Positions 45,266-54,405 are shown, counted from the first letter of the stretch. The stretch is DNA of 64,000 bases from Mangrovimonas xylaniphaga (GCF_001280435.1 NZ_LBIP01000013.1:992001-1056000), one strand, 5' to 3'. The notes: a model not told the origin generated them from the letters alone. Numbers and translations: made by a program.

Positions 45266-46408
45266 TTAATTATCAGACAAAAACTTTTCTTCCTTTAGTT
45301 CCTGAAGCCGCCTATCGGCAATTTTCGTAAAGGGACTATTGGGATATTTCACCTTAAAATCATTGTAAACCTTCACTTTTGCATCGTAATCCGCATAATA
45401 TTTATCTTTAGAGATCACCAAGAAGAATGCTGCCGAAATATCCTCGGGATTTTCCTTTACGGCTTTTTGAAATGCTTCAATAGCCTCTTTATATTTTTCC
45501 TGTCTGTTATAGATGGTCCCTAACTTGGTATATTCCCCAACCAAAGCCACATCTTTCAAGGCTAAGAATTGAACAATATATTTTTCTGCATTGGGATAAT
45601 CTTGAAGTTCTTCATAATAAGTGCCAAGTACATACATGGTTGTAGCATCATACGGGTCATACTTCAAAACTAGTTTACGATGTTCGATGGCCTTTTCATA
45701 TTTATATTCTTGGGCATAGCACAAGCTTAACTTTTCATGAACAAAAGCAGAGGATTCCCCCATCTCAATTAATTTTTCAAACCAAACTATAGCCAATTCA
45801 TAGTCTTGCTGATGGTAATAATTTTGCGCTTTTAAATTAACCAAACTCACATTGTTGGCATACCCCTCCAGCCCTTTATCAATTAAAATATTCGCAGCTT
45901 CAAATTTGCGCTCACTCATATGTTCTTTGGCCAATTTATAAATGGCTTTTTGATGAGCAGGGTCCAAATCATAAGTTCTCTGAAAACTATGTACAGCCAT
46001 AGAATCCCTTTGTTCTTCCAACACCAAACCCAATTCATAATGATAATTGGGATTGCTCTCATCTATCGCAATCAAACCCCTGAAAACTGTTGAAGCGTCA
46101 TCAAACTTTCTAGTTTTGGACAGAAGCCTAGCATACTCAAATGCAATTAACGCATCATTTGGTTTTACGCCAACACTTGTTTCATAATAAGACAAGGCTT
46201 CATCATAATTACCAATAGCCACATAGGATCTGGCAATTTTATCGGCAACTTCACCTTGAGCTTCATAGCTTTTATAATGCGCTATGGCTTTGGAATAATT
46301 GCCATTGGCAAAAAGGCTATCGGCCACATCTAAAACAGCTGTTTGGGATTGCATATTGCATACTATTCCTAAACCAACGAAAAACACTAGCGTTTTGAAT
46401 TTTATCAT
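45266..46408 (-). CDS. Secreted tetratricopeptide-repeat protein
   Basis: The 380-residue protein has a signal peptide (about 1-22, ending MQSQ). Roughly ten TPR motifs cover residues 25-360 (for example YDEALSYYETSVGVKPNDALIAFEYARLL and YKEAIEAFQKAVKENPED). It should be a periplasmic protein-protein scaffold. It lies 20 bp after the BlaR1-like gene in the same direction, so it probably belongs to the same response. Confidence 0.85.
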   Translation of the reverse strand: MIKFKTLVFFVGLGIVCNMQSQTAVLDVADSLFANGNYSKAIAHYKSYEAQGEVADKIARSYVAIGNYDEALSYYETSVGVKPNDALIAFEYARLLSKTRKFDDASTVFRGLIAIDESNPNYHYELGLVLEEQRDSMAVHSFQRTYDLDPAHQKAIYKLAKEHMSERKFEAANILIDKGLEGYANNVSLVNLKAQNYYHQQDYELAIVWFEKLIEMGESSAFVHEKLSLCYAQEYKYEKAIEHRKLVLKYDPYDATTMYVLGTYYEELQDYPNAEKYIVQFLALKDVALVGEYTKLGTIYNRQEKYKEAIEAFQKAVKENPEDISAAFFLVISKDKYYADYDAKVKVYNDFKVKYPNSPFTKIADRRLQELKEEKFLSDN

Positions 46409-46428
46409 TTCAATGACAGATTAACTGG

Positions 46429-48666
46429 TTAGTGCACCTCAAATGAAATAGGAAGACTGTAAGCTACATTTATAAGACGCCCATTATGTTGCCCCGGCAC
46501 AAATGGAGGAAAGGTATTTACCACCCTTTTAGCTTCTTCTGCTAAGGCTGGATGCGAAGCTCTGGCATTAACATCGTATACTTTGCCATCCTTCCCAATT
46601 TTAAAAATAACATTTGCCCATTGCTTCCCCTGTAATCCTTGCTCCTTTCCAATGGCGGTTCTAAAATTGGTGTTAACATATTTGTTGACCTCATCTGTGG
46701 TACACTGCTTAATTTTGTCCTTATCCACCAAGCCTTCACAGCCCTTAAAAGCCGGCGCTTGATCAACTACAGCAAAAGGAAGTTCATTTAGAACCTCAAT
46801 TTCCAGAGAAGGATTGGATTTTTCAGCTTCAGCTGCTTCACCTTGGATTTCATTTTCATTGTTTTCCGGAACCTGAAATATAATAGGCAAACTATATGGC
46901 ACTGTCACTAATTTTCCCTTTTGTTTTCCTGGAACAAATTTAGGCATGGAGCTTACCACCCTAAAAGCCTCTCCTGACAAAAGTGAATCATGTGCTCTTG
47001 TCAAAACATCACGTACCGCACCATCTTTGCCAATTTTAAAAATGACATTTATTCTCTGCTGTCCTGTTAAACCAGCTTCTTTGGCAATGTCTACATTAAA
47101 GTTTTGATTCACATATTTAGAAATCTCCCTTGCAGTACATGCCTTACGTTCTTCATTACTTAAACCGGTATCACAAGAGGCATAAAAGGGAGCTTCCTCA
47201 ATAACTGCGTAGGGAACCTCTATATCCAAATCTACAGGATCCTGTGCTTTTGAGTTTTTTGTTCCATATTCAAAACTGCTTGTTATTTTTCCATCAGTCA
47301 TCACCAAGGTGTGATAGTAATCGTCTTCTTTTAACATTTTCATTTTTTCATCATAACGCTTTTGCTCGTCTTCAGTAAGATTCGCCATATCTTCCACAAA
47401 CAATCCTAAGGTTCCCCTCGAAACTGCTTTTTCCCAACGAAGTTTGGCCTCCTTAGTCTTCTTAAATTCTAAATAGTCTTGATAAGATTTAAACTCGGAT
47501 AGACTTTCGAAAAGTTTTATATCATCCTCGCTAAGTGTTATATCAGAAGGACTCTTGAGCCTTTTTGCTCCAACAAATCTTAAAAAAGCTAAATTCTTAT
47601 AGTAATCATCTCTGCTCACAATATAGCTATCCGATTTAGATAAGTACAAACTATAGATATCCTTAAAACTCTTTCCATTATTATCTAATGTTATAATCTC
47701 TTGGTAATATTTCTTAAAAAGGGCTTCATCTGAAATGTTCTCTGAGGAAGCTTCAACCTTGGTTTCTTGGGCCCTATTAGGATCCTGCGAATAGGAAGAG
47801 GTATACATTAACATGCCAAATACCATAGGAATCAACAAGGCGTACTTCCATACGTTTAACAGACTTGATTTTGTTTTTGAAATCATAAAAATGCGTTTTT
47901 TAATGATGGATTGTTTAAAAAATGGATTGGTAAAGGAAAAGTGTTGCGTATCGAATATTTGAGACAACAAACTTTGATAGTATTGTTTTTTTCCTTCCAG
48001 TTTTGACGCCTTGGCATCGGCCAGAAATTCATGGATTTCAGAAATGCGACCTTGATACATGTACACCAAAGGATTGAACCAAAACGCCACGCGCAGCAGT
48101 TCAAAAAACAACAAATCCAAAGTGTGTTTTTCCTTAACATGTACCAATTCATGTTCCAGAATAGCCGGTTGGTTTTCGGGTTTTATCTGCGCCCCCAAAA
48201 ACACATATTGAAAAAATGAGAATGCCGCATTGCTGTTCAACAGTTCAACAACCAACAAATCGCCTTTCCAAGATTTAGGATTTCTATGGATCATCCAAAA
48301 CAACTTGGCAAATTTCACTATCAACAATATCCCTGCAATGGCCATGCCCAAATACAACAGTGTATTCCAAGACCATTCAAAAACAGGCTCTTGCACCATT
48401 TGAGGTTGATTGATTAAAACATCGATTACAGATTCCTTTTTTGCTGCCTCTCCAATAATCACCGCTGGTAATTGGATGACAAACTGCTCCGGAACTAGTT
48501 CCTTGATGCTAGTCAACTTAATAAAAGGGACAACCAATGACAATATTGGGGTGATGATTAAATAGGCTCTGTTGATTTTAAAGAAGGTTTCACGCCTTAA
48601 GAATAGGTCGTAAACCAGAAGAAAAACCAGTTGAAAGGTGATGGTTTGTAATATATAATGTAACAT
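46429..48666 (-). CDS. BlaR1/MecR1-type M56 peptidase with two TonB-C domains
   Basis: The 745-residue membrane protein has about four helices and the gluzincin motif HELVH (172-176) in the M56 domain (about 1-290), with EFLADAKA after it. The periplasmic part carries two related TonB C-terminal domains at about 490-600 and 640-745. Each has a C...C block, KIGKDG, and PxFVPGxxxGxLxxVxYSLPI. BlaR1 proteins sense cell-wall stress and cleave the BlaI repressor. Here the penicillin-sensor domain is replaced by TonB-C repeats, as in many Bacteroidota. It lies 2 bp after the blaI-like gene. Confidence 0.9.
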   Translation of the reverse strand: MLHYILQTITFQLVFLLVYDLFLRRETFFKINRAYLIITPILSLVVPFIKLTSIKELVPEQFVIQLPAVIIGEAAKKESVIDVLINQPQMVQEPVFEWSWNTLLYLGMAIAGILLIVKFAKLFWMIHRNPKSWKGDLLVVELLNSNAAFSFFQYVFLGAQIKPENQPAILEHELVHVKEKHTLDLLFFELLRVAFWFNPLVYMYQGRISEIHEFLADAKASKLEGKKQYYQSLLSQIFDTQHFSFTNPFFKQSIIKKRIFMISKTKSSLLNVWKYALLIPMVFGMLMYTSSYSQDPNRAQETKVEASSENISDEALFKKYYQEIITLDNNGKSFKDIYSLYLSKSDSYIVSRDDYYKNLAFLRFVGAKRLKSPSDITLSEDDIKLFESLSEFKSYQDYLEFKKTKEAKLRWEKAVSRGTLGLFVEDMANLTEDEQKRYDEKMKMLKEDDYYHTLVMTDGKITSSFEYGTKNSKAQDPVDLDIEVPYAVIEEAPFYASCDTGLSNEERKACTAREISKYVNQNFNVDIAKEAGLTGQQRINVIFKIGKDGAVRDVLTRAHDSLLSGEAFRVVSSMPKFVPGKQKGKLVTVPYSLPIIFQVPENNENEIQGEAAEAEKSNPSLEIEVLNELPFAVVDQAPAFKGCEGLVDKDKIKQCTTDEVNKYVNTNFRTAIGKEQGLQGKQWANVIFKIGKDGKVYDVNARASHPALAEEAKRVVNTFPPFVPGQHNGRLINVAYSLPISFEVH

Positions 48667-48668
48667 GA

Positions 48669-49034
48669 TTAGTCTTTTTTATCGATTTCCTTTAACACAC
48701 GCTCCAAATCCTCTAGATTCACGTCATTTTTCTTCACAAAGAAAGACACCAAACTTTTAAAGGACCCTTGAAAATAATTATCAACCAACTTATTAATGGA
48801 CTGGTTGCTATATTCCTGCTTGCTAACAACAGGAAAATACACATGGCCTTTCCCCTTTTTTTCATAATCCACAAAGGCCTTGCTTTCCAAAATTCGAACA
48901 ATTGTAGATACTGTATTATATGCCGGTTTTGGTTCTGGCATGGCTTCGATAATAGACTTGACATTGCCTTTGCCCAATTGCCATAATACCTGCATTATTT
49001 CTTCTTCTGCTTTGGTGAGTTGTTTCATTTCCAT
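48669..49034 (-). CDS. BlaI/MecI/CopY-family repressor
   Basis: The 121-residue protein has the winged helix of the BlaI family: LTKAEEEIMQVLWQLGKG, PAYNTVSTIVRILESKAFV and KGHVYFPVVSKQEY, with a helical dimerisation tail. It should repress its own operon until the BlaR1-like protease is activated. Two 16-bp palindromes lie 66-99 bp before its start. MKQ at codon 3 is an alternative start. Confidence 0.92.
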   Translation of the reverse strand: MEMKQLTKAEEEIMQVLWQLGKGNVKSIIEAMPEPKPAYNTVSTIVRILESKAFVDYEKKGKGHVYFPVVSKQEYSNQSINKLVDNYFQGSFKSLVSFFVKKNDVNLEDLERVLKEIDKKD

Positions 49035-49099
49035 CGTAAATAAAGTTGTATATTATTGTTGAAATTTCGGTTACTATTTTAATTTCAATACACTAATAT

Positions 49100-49133
49100 A
49101 ACTAAAAACTTAGTTCAAACTAACTTTTTAGTT
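49100..49133. promoter_or_regulatory. Candidate BlaI operator: two AACTAAnnnnTTAGTT palindromes
   Basis: AACTAA-AAAC-TTAGTT (49100-49115) and AACTAA-CTTT-TTAGTT (49118-49133) have identical 6-bp arms and centres 18 bp apart. They lie between the blaI-like gene (minus) and the DUF456 gene (plus), so both could be controlled. BlaI dimers are known to bind paired dyads of this size. Confidence 0.7.
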
Positions 49134-49193
49134 AAAAAATTTTGTAACAAAAGAATCAGCAGCTAGTCAAACTTTAAATCATTTTACTATTTA

Positions 49194-49694
49194 ATGGACA
49201 TAATTTTAACAATAATCGCAGCTCTATGTATGCTTCTCGGAATTTTGGGAAGCTTCCTCCCCATACTGCCAGGACCTCTGTTAAGCTGGATAGGTTTATT
49301 ATTGATTGGAATCACCAATAGTATTCCAGTAACCCAAACCTTTTTGGTGATCACTTTTATTATCGCCGTTGGCATTATGATTTTGGATTATATCATTCCT
49401 GCAGTGGGTACCAAACGATACGGAGGCAGTAAAGCGGGAATTATTGGAACCACTATCGGATTTATAATAGGATTAATTTTTCTTGGACCATTTGGTATTA
49501 TCGTCGGGCCATTTATAGGAGCCTTAATAGGAGAACTATTTAACAAAAGTTCCTTTGACACCGCCATGAAAGCGGCTTGGGGATCCTTTTTGGGCTTTTT
49601 GGCCTCTACCTTTATGAAGTTTGTAATCTCCCTTGTTTACCTAGGATTCTTCATTGCAAAACTCATTGATAATTGGGGAAACCTAATTTCCTAA
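49194..49694 (+). CDS. DUF456-family membrane protein
   Basis: The 166-residue protein is almost all membrane helices (about five to six). It has glycine-rich repeats such as KAGIIGTTIGFIIGLIF and GPFIGALIGELF and the DUF456 start GILGSFLPILPGPLLSWIG. The function is unknown. It is divergent from the blaI-like gene and shares the gap holding its palindromes. Confidence 0.85.
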   Translation: MDIILTIIAALCMLLGILGSFLPILPGPLLSWIGLLLIGITNSIPVTQTFLVITFIIAVGIMILDYIIPAVGTKRYGGSKAGIIGTTIGFIIGLIFLGPFGIIVGPFIGALIGELFNKSSFDTAMKAAWGSFLGFLASTFMKFVISLVYLGFFIAKLIDNWGNLIS

Positions 49695-49700
49695 AACAAA

Positions 49701-49727
49701 TAAGCCTGACGTAGGTTGTCAGGCTTA
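49701..49727 (+). terminator. Terminator hairpin after the DUF456 gene
   Basis: TAAGCCTGAC (49701-49710) pairs with GTCAGGCTTA (49718-49727) around a 7-nt loop; the T tail is weak. It starts 7 bp after the stop codon. Confidence 0.65.
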
Positions 49728-49818
49728 AGTTCTTTGCTATCAATTCAACAAATTACTTAGAGGGATTAATTAATTCTGTTGACTGATACAAATATATGTT
49801 AGGGTTTCTTTTTAAAAC

Positions 49819-49852
49819 TGCGGAAAAACCTCAAACTTGATGCGGAAAAACC
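49819..49852. repeat. Two direct copies of TGCGGAAAAACC, 22 bp apart
   Basis: The copies are at 49819-49830 and 49841-49852, in the gap between two converging genes. The second is extended as GTAAAACCC. The spacing is two helical turns, which looks like a protein site, but neither flanking gene starts here. Confidence 0.5.
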
Positions 49853-49921
49853 GTAAAACCCAGAATGCGCAACGCCTCTCGCATTTTTTGAAACCATAAA
49901 AAAGTCAAAAAAAGTTCATTT

Positions 49922-50593
49922 TTATAAAAATCCTTTATCACGCGCTTCCTTTAAAAGGGTTTCGTCCTTCCCATCTTCCACCGAAAACAACAATTTCATT
50001 TGCTTTTTACGCTTTTCAATGGCACTCATGGACAAGTCGATATACTCCTTTAAACTCCTGGTCTTGATTCCTTGTGATAATAAATGCAGAATCTTTCGGT
50101 TGATATCATCTATATAGATATCACTGGTCACCGATTTTTTCAGGTAGTTATTTACCGTACTACTGTAATACGGAGGCGACACCAATATATGTTGAAAGGC
50201 CTCGGCCAATTCCATAGAAGTCAAGTCGCTTTTTATCAAAAACCCATCAGGCTCCACAGCCTTTATGATATTATGAATGCGATAGGATTCGTTAAACATG
50301 GTAAGAATGATGATCTTGGAATGCGGCATGATATCGCGAGCTATTTTTGCCAAGTCTTCACCCGAAGAAATAGCACCATCTGCCGAACTAGGTAAACTGA
50401 TGTCAAAAAAACAGACGTCATAAGGACGTTCTTTTGATGCCCGTTGTAACAATTCATTGGCAGTATCACAGTTGTTTGCAGTATCAATTAAAAGTACTTG
50501 ATCATCATTTTTAGTGGCCATTAAGGTGTTTTGATAGCCCTCAATAATCATTGGGTGATCGTCTACCATTAAGATATTTATCTGCTGCATCAT
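49922..50593 (-). CDS. Response regulator with LuxR-like C-terminus
   Basis: The 223-residue protein has a receiver domain (about 5-135) with the acidic pair in MVDDHP, the phospho-Asp in FFDISLPS and the conserved Lys in LIKSD. A C-terminal helix-turn-helix region (about 155-210, INRKILHLLSQG then LSMSAIEKRKKQMK) is LuxR-like but diverged from the consensus. It lies 4 bp after the histidine kinase gene and is its evident partner. Confidence 0.87.
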   Translation of the reverse strand: MMQQINILMVDDHPMIIEGYQNTLMATKNDDQVLLIDTANNCDTANELLQRASKERPYDVCFFDISLPSSADGAISSGEDLAKIARDIMPHSKIIILTMFNESYRIHNIIKAVEPDGFLIKSDLTSMELAEAFQHILVSPPYYSSTVNNYLKKSVTSDIYIDDINRKILHLLSQGIKTRSLKEYIDLSMSAIEKRKKQMKLLFSVEDGKDETLLKEARDKGFL

Positions 50594-50597
50594 AGTT

Positions 50598-52628
50598 TTA
50601 ATTTATATATGGAATTTCTATTGTAATTGTTGTTCCCTGATTTAGAGCTGAATCGATGCTCAACTTTCCTTCAATTTCGGCAACTCTGGAATTAATATTT
50701 TTTAAGCCTATTCCTTTTCGGCTTTTGTTGACGTCAAAGCCCTTTCCATCATCCTTAAGTGACAACATAATGACATCATCCTTTAAATCTACGTTGATTT
50801 TCACCAATTGGGCTTGAGCATGCTTATAAATATTTTGAAGTGACTCCTGAATCACTCTGTAAATATTGATTTTGGTTTTATTGGGTACGTTTTCCCAATT
50901 AATATCGTCTGTATAATTAAAGGTATATTTCAATTGATAGGCATTGGCCTGTTTTTCCACAAGTTCCCCCACAATATCCATATACCCCGAACCCGAAACG
51001 AAATCGGTGTTTAAGTCGTGGGAAATCTTCCGAATGTCCTCTTCTATTTTCTTCAATTCTGAAATATATCCTATCCTGCTTTTGGCTGCCTCTTTCCCTT
51101 CACTAAAGCTCAAACTATCCAGACTAAGTCTGGTACCAAACAAACGCCCTAAAATACCGTCATGCAATTCTTCTGAAATACGCTTCTTTTCGTGGGCTCT
51201 AGCTTCTTCAACCTTATCCTGTTGTGACAACATGAGATTATAGATGTCCTCATTGGCCTTTTGCTGATCCTGCTTAAACCTCAACTCCTTGTTTTTGGCT
51301 CTTTGGGTAGCGATAACATACAGGAGGAAAAGCGTAAACAACAACACCAAAGACACCACAAACAACCAAAATCGCTCTCGCGAAATCCTGTGGTTTTCCT
51401 GTTCTATGAGATCGGTTTCAAATTCTATTCGCGCAAATTTGTTACGTACATTACGCTCTACATTGAGTAGACTATCGCTCAATTTAATATGTTCATTAAG
51501 ATAAGCTTTACCTGAATCACCTTCCTTCAGTTGGGAAAGCACCATTAGAGCATCCAGATATATTTCGTTTGAAGAGGTTTCTTTACTCAATTTTCGCGCC
51601 TCATTAGCATAAACCAAAGCGGAGTCCTTTTGCTTTAATTCTGCATAAAACTTTGAAATATCCAAACATACTGCCTGCTTAGTAGCAGGATCCTCCAAAC
51701 TATCTGAAATTCTGTATGCCTCCTTAAACATGGCTTCCATAGAATCATAATCCGTACGTCCCGCCTCTAATTTAGTATAAGCAATGTTGTCCACGATAAG
51801 CGCATAAAAAGATGGATCGTAATCTTCATACTCTTTCTTGTAAGGCATTAGACCTTCATATAATTCCAAGGCTGTTTCAAAATCTCCCTTTTTTCTATAA
51901 ACAAAAGCCTTATTATTCACAGAAATACATCTTTCAACAAAACCGTCCTCCATTCCATCTGCAATATCTATAGCACGATCATAGTGTTCAATAGATTTAT
52001 CATAGTGTTGCAATTTATTGGAGACTATCCCTATCAAATTGGTAAGCATCCATTGATTCCCAAGATTATATTCACTTTTAGGTTGCTTTTCCAAAAGCTT
52101 AATAGCCTTAATAGCATTCTCCTCTCCACTCATATAATCCTTCTCTCCCACTTGTAAATCAGCTATACTGGACAAAATATCAGCCTGTCCAGTCTTATCC
52201 TTCAAAGCGAGAGCATAGTCTAAAGATTTATAGAGGTAATAATAGGCGCTATCAATCTGCTTATTGTAATGATAGAAATATCCTAAATTAGAACTAGCTA
52301 CTCCCATTGCAGAAGTATCCCTTAGTTTTTCAGCCAGTTTTACATTTCGTTGATTGATCTTGACATAGTCATCATATTGTTCCGTTTCAAAATACATCAA
52401 GGACAATTTCCTGTCACTGGCCAATATGGTAGAATCCACCCCAATTCGCTTGGCCATTAGCGAAGACTTTAAAGCGAAATCTAACCTTTCTTGCAAAGAG
52501 AATTCTTCATCTTGGGACATTGCCCTTAATTTAATAATACTATCCAAAACAAAAGAATTCTTACTATCCTGAGAAAAAAATGGATGAGAGAATAGAAAGA
52601 CAAAAACAAAAAGAAAGGGCCTTATCAA
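50598..52628 (-). CDS. TPR-containing sensor histidine kinase (HisKA_3 type)
   Basis: The 676-residue protein has a signal/anchor (about 1-20) and tetratricopeptide repeats (about 60-390), presumably periplasmic. A membrane helix (about 418-440, WLFVVSLVLLFTLFLLYVI) and a coiled coil follow. The kinase core has phospho-acceptor H489 in ISEELHDGILGRL and the ATPase boxes ESLQNIYKHAQ and DDGKGFD with GIGLKNI. This is the NarL-type two-component arrangement. The signal is unknown. A small secreted peptide gene lies upstream on the same strand. Confidence 0.9.
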   Translation of the reverse strand: MIRPFLFVFVFLFSHPFFSQDSKNSFVLDSIIKLRAMSQDEEFSLQERLDFALKSSLMAKRIGVDSTILASDRKLSLMYFETEQYDDYVKINQRNVKLAEKLRDTSAMGVASSNLGYFYHYNKQIDSAYYYLYKSLDYALALKDKTGQADILSSIADLQVGEKDYMSGEENAIKAIKLLEKQPKSEYNLGNQWMLTNLIGIVSNKLQHYDKSIEHYDRAIDIADGMEDGFVERCISVNNKAFVYRKKGDFETALELYEGLMPYKKEYEDYDPSFYALIVDNIAYTKLEAGRTDYDSMEAMFKEAYRISDSLEDPATKQAVCLDISKFYAELKQKDSALVYANEARKLSKETSSNEIYLDALMVLSQLKEGDSGKAYLNEHIKLSDSLLNVERNVRNKFARIEFETDLIEQENHRISRERFWLFVVSLVLLFTLFLLYVIATQRAKNKELRFKQDQQKANEDIYNLMLSQQDKVEEARAHEKKRISEELHDGILGRLFGTRLSLDSLSFSEGKEAAKSRIGYISELKKIEEDIRKISHDLNTDFVSGSGYMDIVGELVEKQANAYQLKYTFNYTDDINWENVPNKTKINIYRVIQESLQNIYKHAQAQLVKINVDLKDDVIMLSLKDDGKGFDVNKSRKGIGLKNINSRVAEIEGKLSIDSALNQGTTITIEIPYIN

Positions 52629-52710
52629 AATACCAATTGTTACAATCTATTCTCAAATTTAGAATAATTATTAAGAAAATGAATACAGATTTTGAACTTA
52701 TGTAACAACA

Positions 52711-52745
52711 AAAAGCCCTTTATCAACATTTGATAAAGAGCTTTT
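52711..52745 (-). terminator. Terminator after the small secreted peptide gene
   Basis: Arms 52711-52726 and 52730-52745 form a 16-bp stem with one mismatch and a CAT loop. On the minus strand a T-rich tail follows. It lies 26 bp after the peptide's stop codon. Confidence 0.75.
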
Positions 52746-52770
52746 ACAAACTATACAGGGAGAAATATGT

Positions 52771-52938
52771 TTATCCGTTGGTTTTTAGTTTTCCTAAAGA
52801 CCTCTCGTGAGCCAATAAGTTTTTATTATTGTATTCTTTATAGGTAGGTGTATTATCGTTGCTAATATCGCTGCGTTGTCCAGATACAGTTAATACTAAT
52901 ACGGCTAACAATAATAATGTAATTTTTAGGGCTTTCAT
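52771..52938 (-). CDS. Small secreted peptide (55 aa)
   Basis: An ATG at 52938 opens a 55-codon frame ending at TAA 52771. The product has a clear signal peptide (MKALKITLLLLAVLVLTVSG, then QRSDIS) and a mature part of about 35 residues that is polar and rich in N, K and E. A strong terminator follows, which supports a real transcript. No family is recognised. It could be a periplasmic or secreted signal for the kinase beside it, but that is a guess. Confidence 0.6.
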   Translation of the reverse strand: MKALKITLLLLAVLVLTVSGQRSDISNDNTPTYKEYNNKNLLAHERSLGKLKTNG

Positions 52939-53366
52939 GATTCTTAATTTTTTTGGTTGAACAATAGTTAATATTTGGGTTTAGTAAATTACTATTAACA
53001 ACGCATCGTTAAATGCCATTGGAGGGAGGAATGGATTAACAAATACACATTTCTGTGCAAATCGTAACTAGTTGAGGGAATAAAATTTAGTTACTCAAAA
53101 TAAGATTCAATGAATTAAAATCACCTCGATAAGTGTTTGGGGCTTAAAGAAGTACAGCTAAGATATAATCAAATGATGTAACGGATAAAATATACACGAT
53201 AAACGCATCAATTTATTCGACGAAATACATTTAAGTAATCTTAAGACTACAAATAAATGTTAATTATAGGAAATATCATAGCAGTCTTTGACAAAATAAT
53301 ACGCTCGTTTTTCGCGGAAAACCCCTAACTTGCTAATAGCATATTCAATATTATACATCCATAAAA
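52939..53366. other. 428-bp non-coding gap before the GH5 gene
   Basis: The gap separates the divergent peptide gene and the GH5 gene. It is AT-rich and I see no coding frame. It holds the LacI-type palindrome at 53307-53322. No exact TAnnTTTG box is seen on either strand. Confidence 0.6.
53307..53322. promoter_or_regulatory. Candidate LacI-type operator in the GH5 promoter
   Basis: GTTTTTCGCGGAAAAC is a 16-bp palindrome with one mismatched pair, centred on CGCG, as in LacI-family operators. It lies 44 bp before the GH5 start. The LacI-type gene ending the neighbouring PUL is the obvious candidate binder. Confidence 0.55.
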
Positions 53367-54368
53367 ATGACTATCAAACCTTTCACAATTATCGCACTGC
53401 TTTTCCTCACCCTAAACTTAAGTGCCAATTCCAAAATGTCTCGCATTGCAGTTAAAGGCAATAGTTTTATAACAGAAGTTGGCGACACTATCATATTCCG
53501 TGGACTAAACACTAGTGATCCTGACAAACTAAAAAAAGACGGTTATTGGAACAAAAGCTATTTTCAGGAAATCAAAAATTGGGGTGCCAATATAGTGAGA
53601 TTCCCGGTGCATCCTCCACGATGGAACGAACGTGGACACGAGAACTACTTGAAACTTTTGGATGAAGGCATTAAATGGGCCGGAGACTTGGGGATGTACG
53701 TTATTATAGATTGGCATAGCATTGGCAACCTTAGAACCGAAATGTATCAATCGGATATTTATGATACATCTCCTAAAGAAACCTATGATTTTTGGAGGAA
53801 GATTGCCAAGCGTTATGGCAATAATCCAACAGTAGCCTTTTACGAGTTATTTAATGAGCCAACTACATACAACCATGAACTCGGCACTATTACTTGGGAG
53901 CAATGGTCTGAATTCAACAAAGAGATGATTACCATTATCCGTGCCAATGGCGGAAAAGGGATTCCCTTGGTAGCTGGATTTAATTGGGCCTACGACCTAA
54001 CCCCTGTTAAAGATGCCCCTTTAGACGTTGAAGGTATTGCCTACGTAAGCCATCCCTATCCTCAAAAAAGAGAAAAGCCTTGGGAAAAGCAGTGGACAGC
54101 AGATTGGGGATTTGTAAAAGCCAAATATCCATTAATACTCACCGAAATCGGTTTTTGCGGCCCGGAAGATCCAGGAGCTCATCAACCTGTTATTAGCGAT
54201 GAAAGTTATGGTGATGCCATAACCAATTATTGCGACGACAAAGAAATATCTTATATGATTTGGGTGTTTGACAAAGAATGGGCGCCACGCCTATTTACAG
54301 ACGATAATTACACCCCATCAAGGCATGGAACCTATTTTAAAAAGAAACTTCAGAGTTACAAGTATTAA
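53367..54368 (+). CDS. GH5-family glycoside hydrolase (endo-acting beta-glycanase type)
   Basis: The 333-residue enzyme has a signal peptide (about 1-21, ending LSAN) and a clan GH-A barrel. Conserved GH5 positions are NIVRFPVHP, ELFNEPTT with acid/base E164, YVSHPYP and LILTEIGF with nucleophile E260. Length and layout fit a single-domain endo-glycanase. The subfamily and substrate (mannan, glucan or other) cannot be told by eye. It faces the PUL with GH27 and LacI, and a hairpin overlaps its 3' end. Confidence 0.9.
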   Translation: MTIKPFTIIALLFLTLNLSANSKMSRIAVKGNSFITEVGDTIIFRGLNTSDPDKLKKDGYWNKSYFQEIKNWGANIVRFPVHPPRWNERGHENYLKLLDEGIKWAGDLGMYVIIDWHSIGNLRTEMYQSDIYDTSPKETYDFWRKIAKRYGNNPTVAFYELFNEPTTYNHELGTITWEQWSEFNKEMITIIRANGGKGIPLVAGFNWAYDLTPVKDAPLDVEGIAYVSHPYPQKREKPWEKQWTADWGFVKAKYPLILTEIGFCGPEDPGAHQPVISDESYGDAITNYCDDKEISYMIWVFDKEWAPRLFTDDNYTPSRHGTYFKKKLQSYKY

Positions 54369-54386
54369 ACAAGTAACCCTGAAGTT
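54346..54386. terminator. Terminator hairpin spanning the GH5 stop codon
   Basis: Arms 54346-54359 and 54373-54386 form a 14-bp stem with one mismatch; the stop codon lies in the loop. An AATTTTATTTC tail follows. It separates converging genes. Confidence 0.65.
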
Positions 54387-54405
54387 AATTTTATTTCAAA
54401 ATGTT

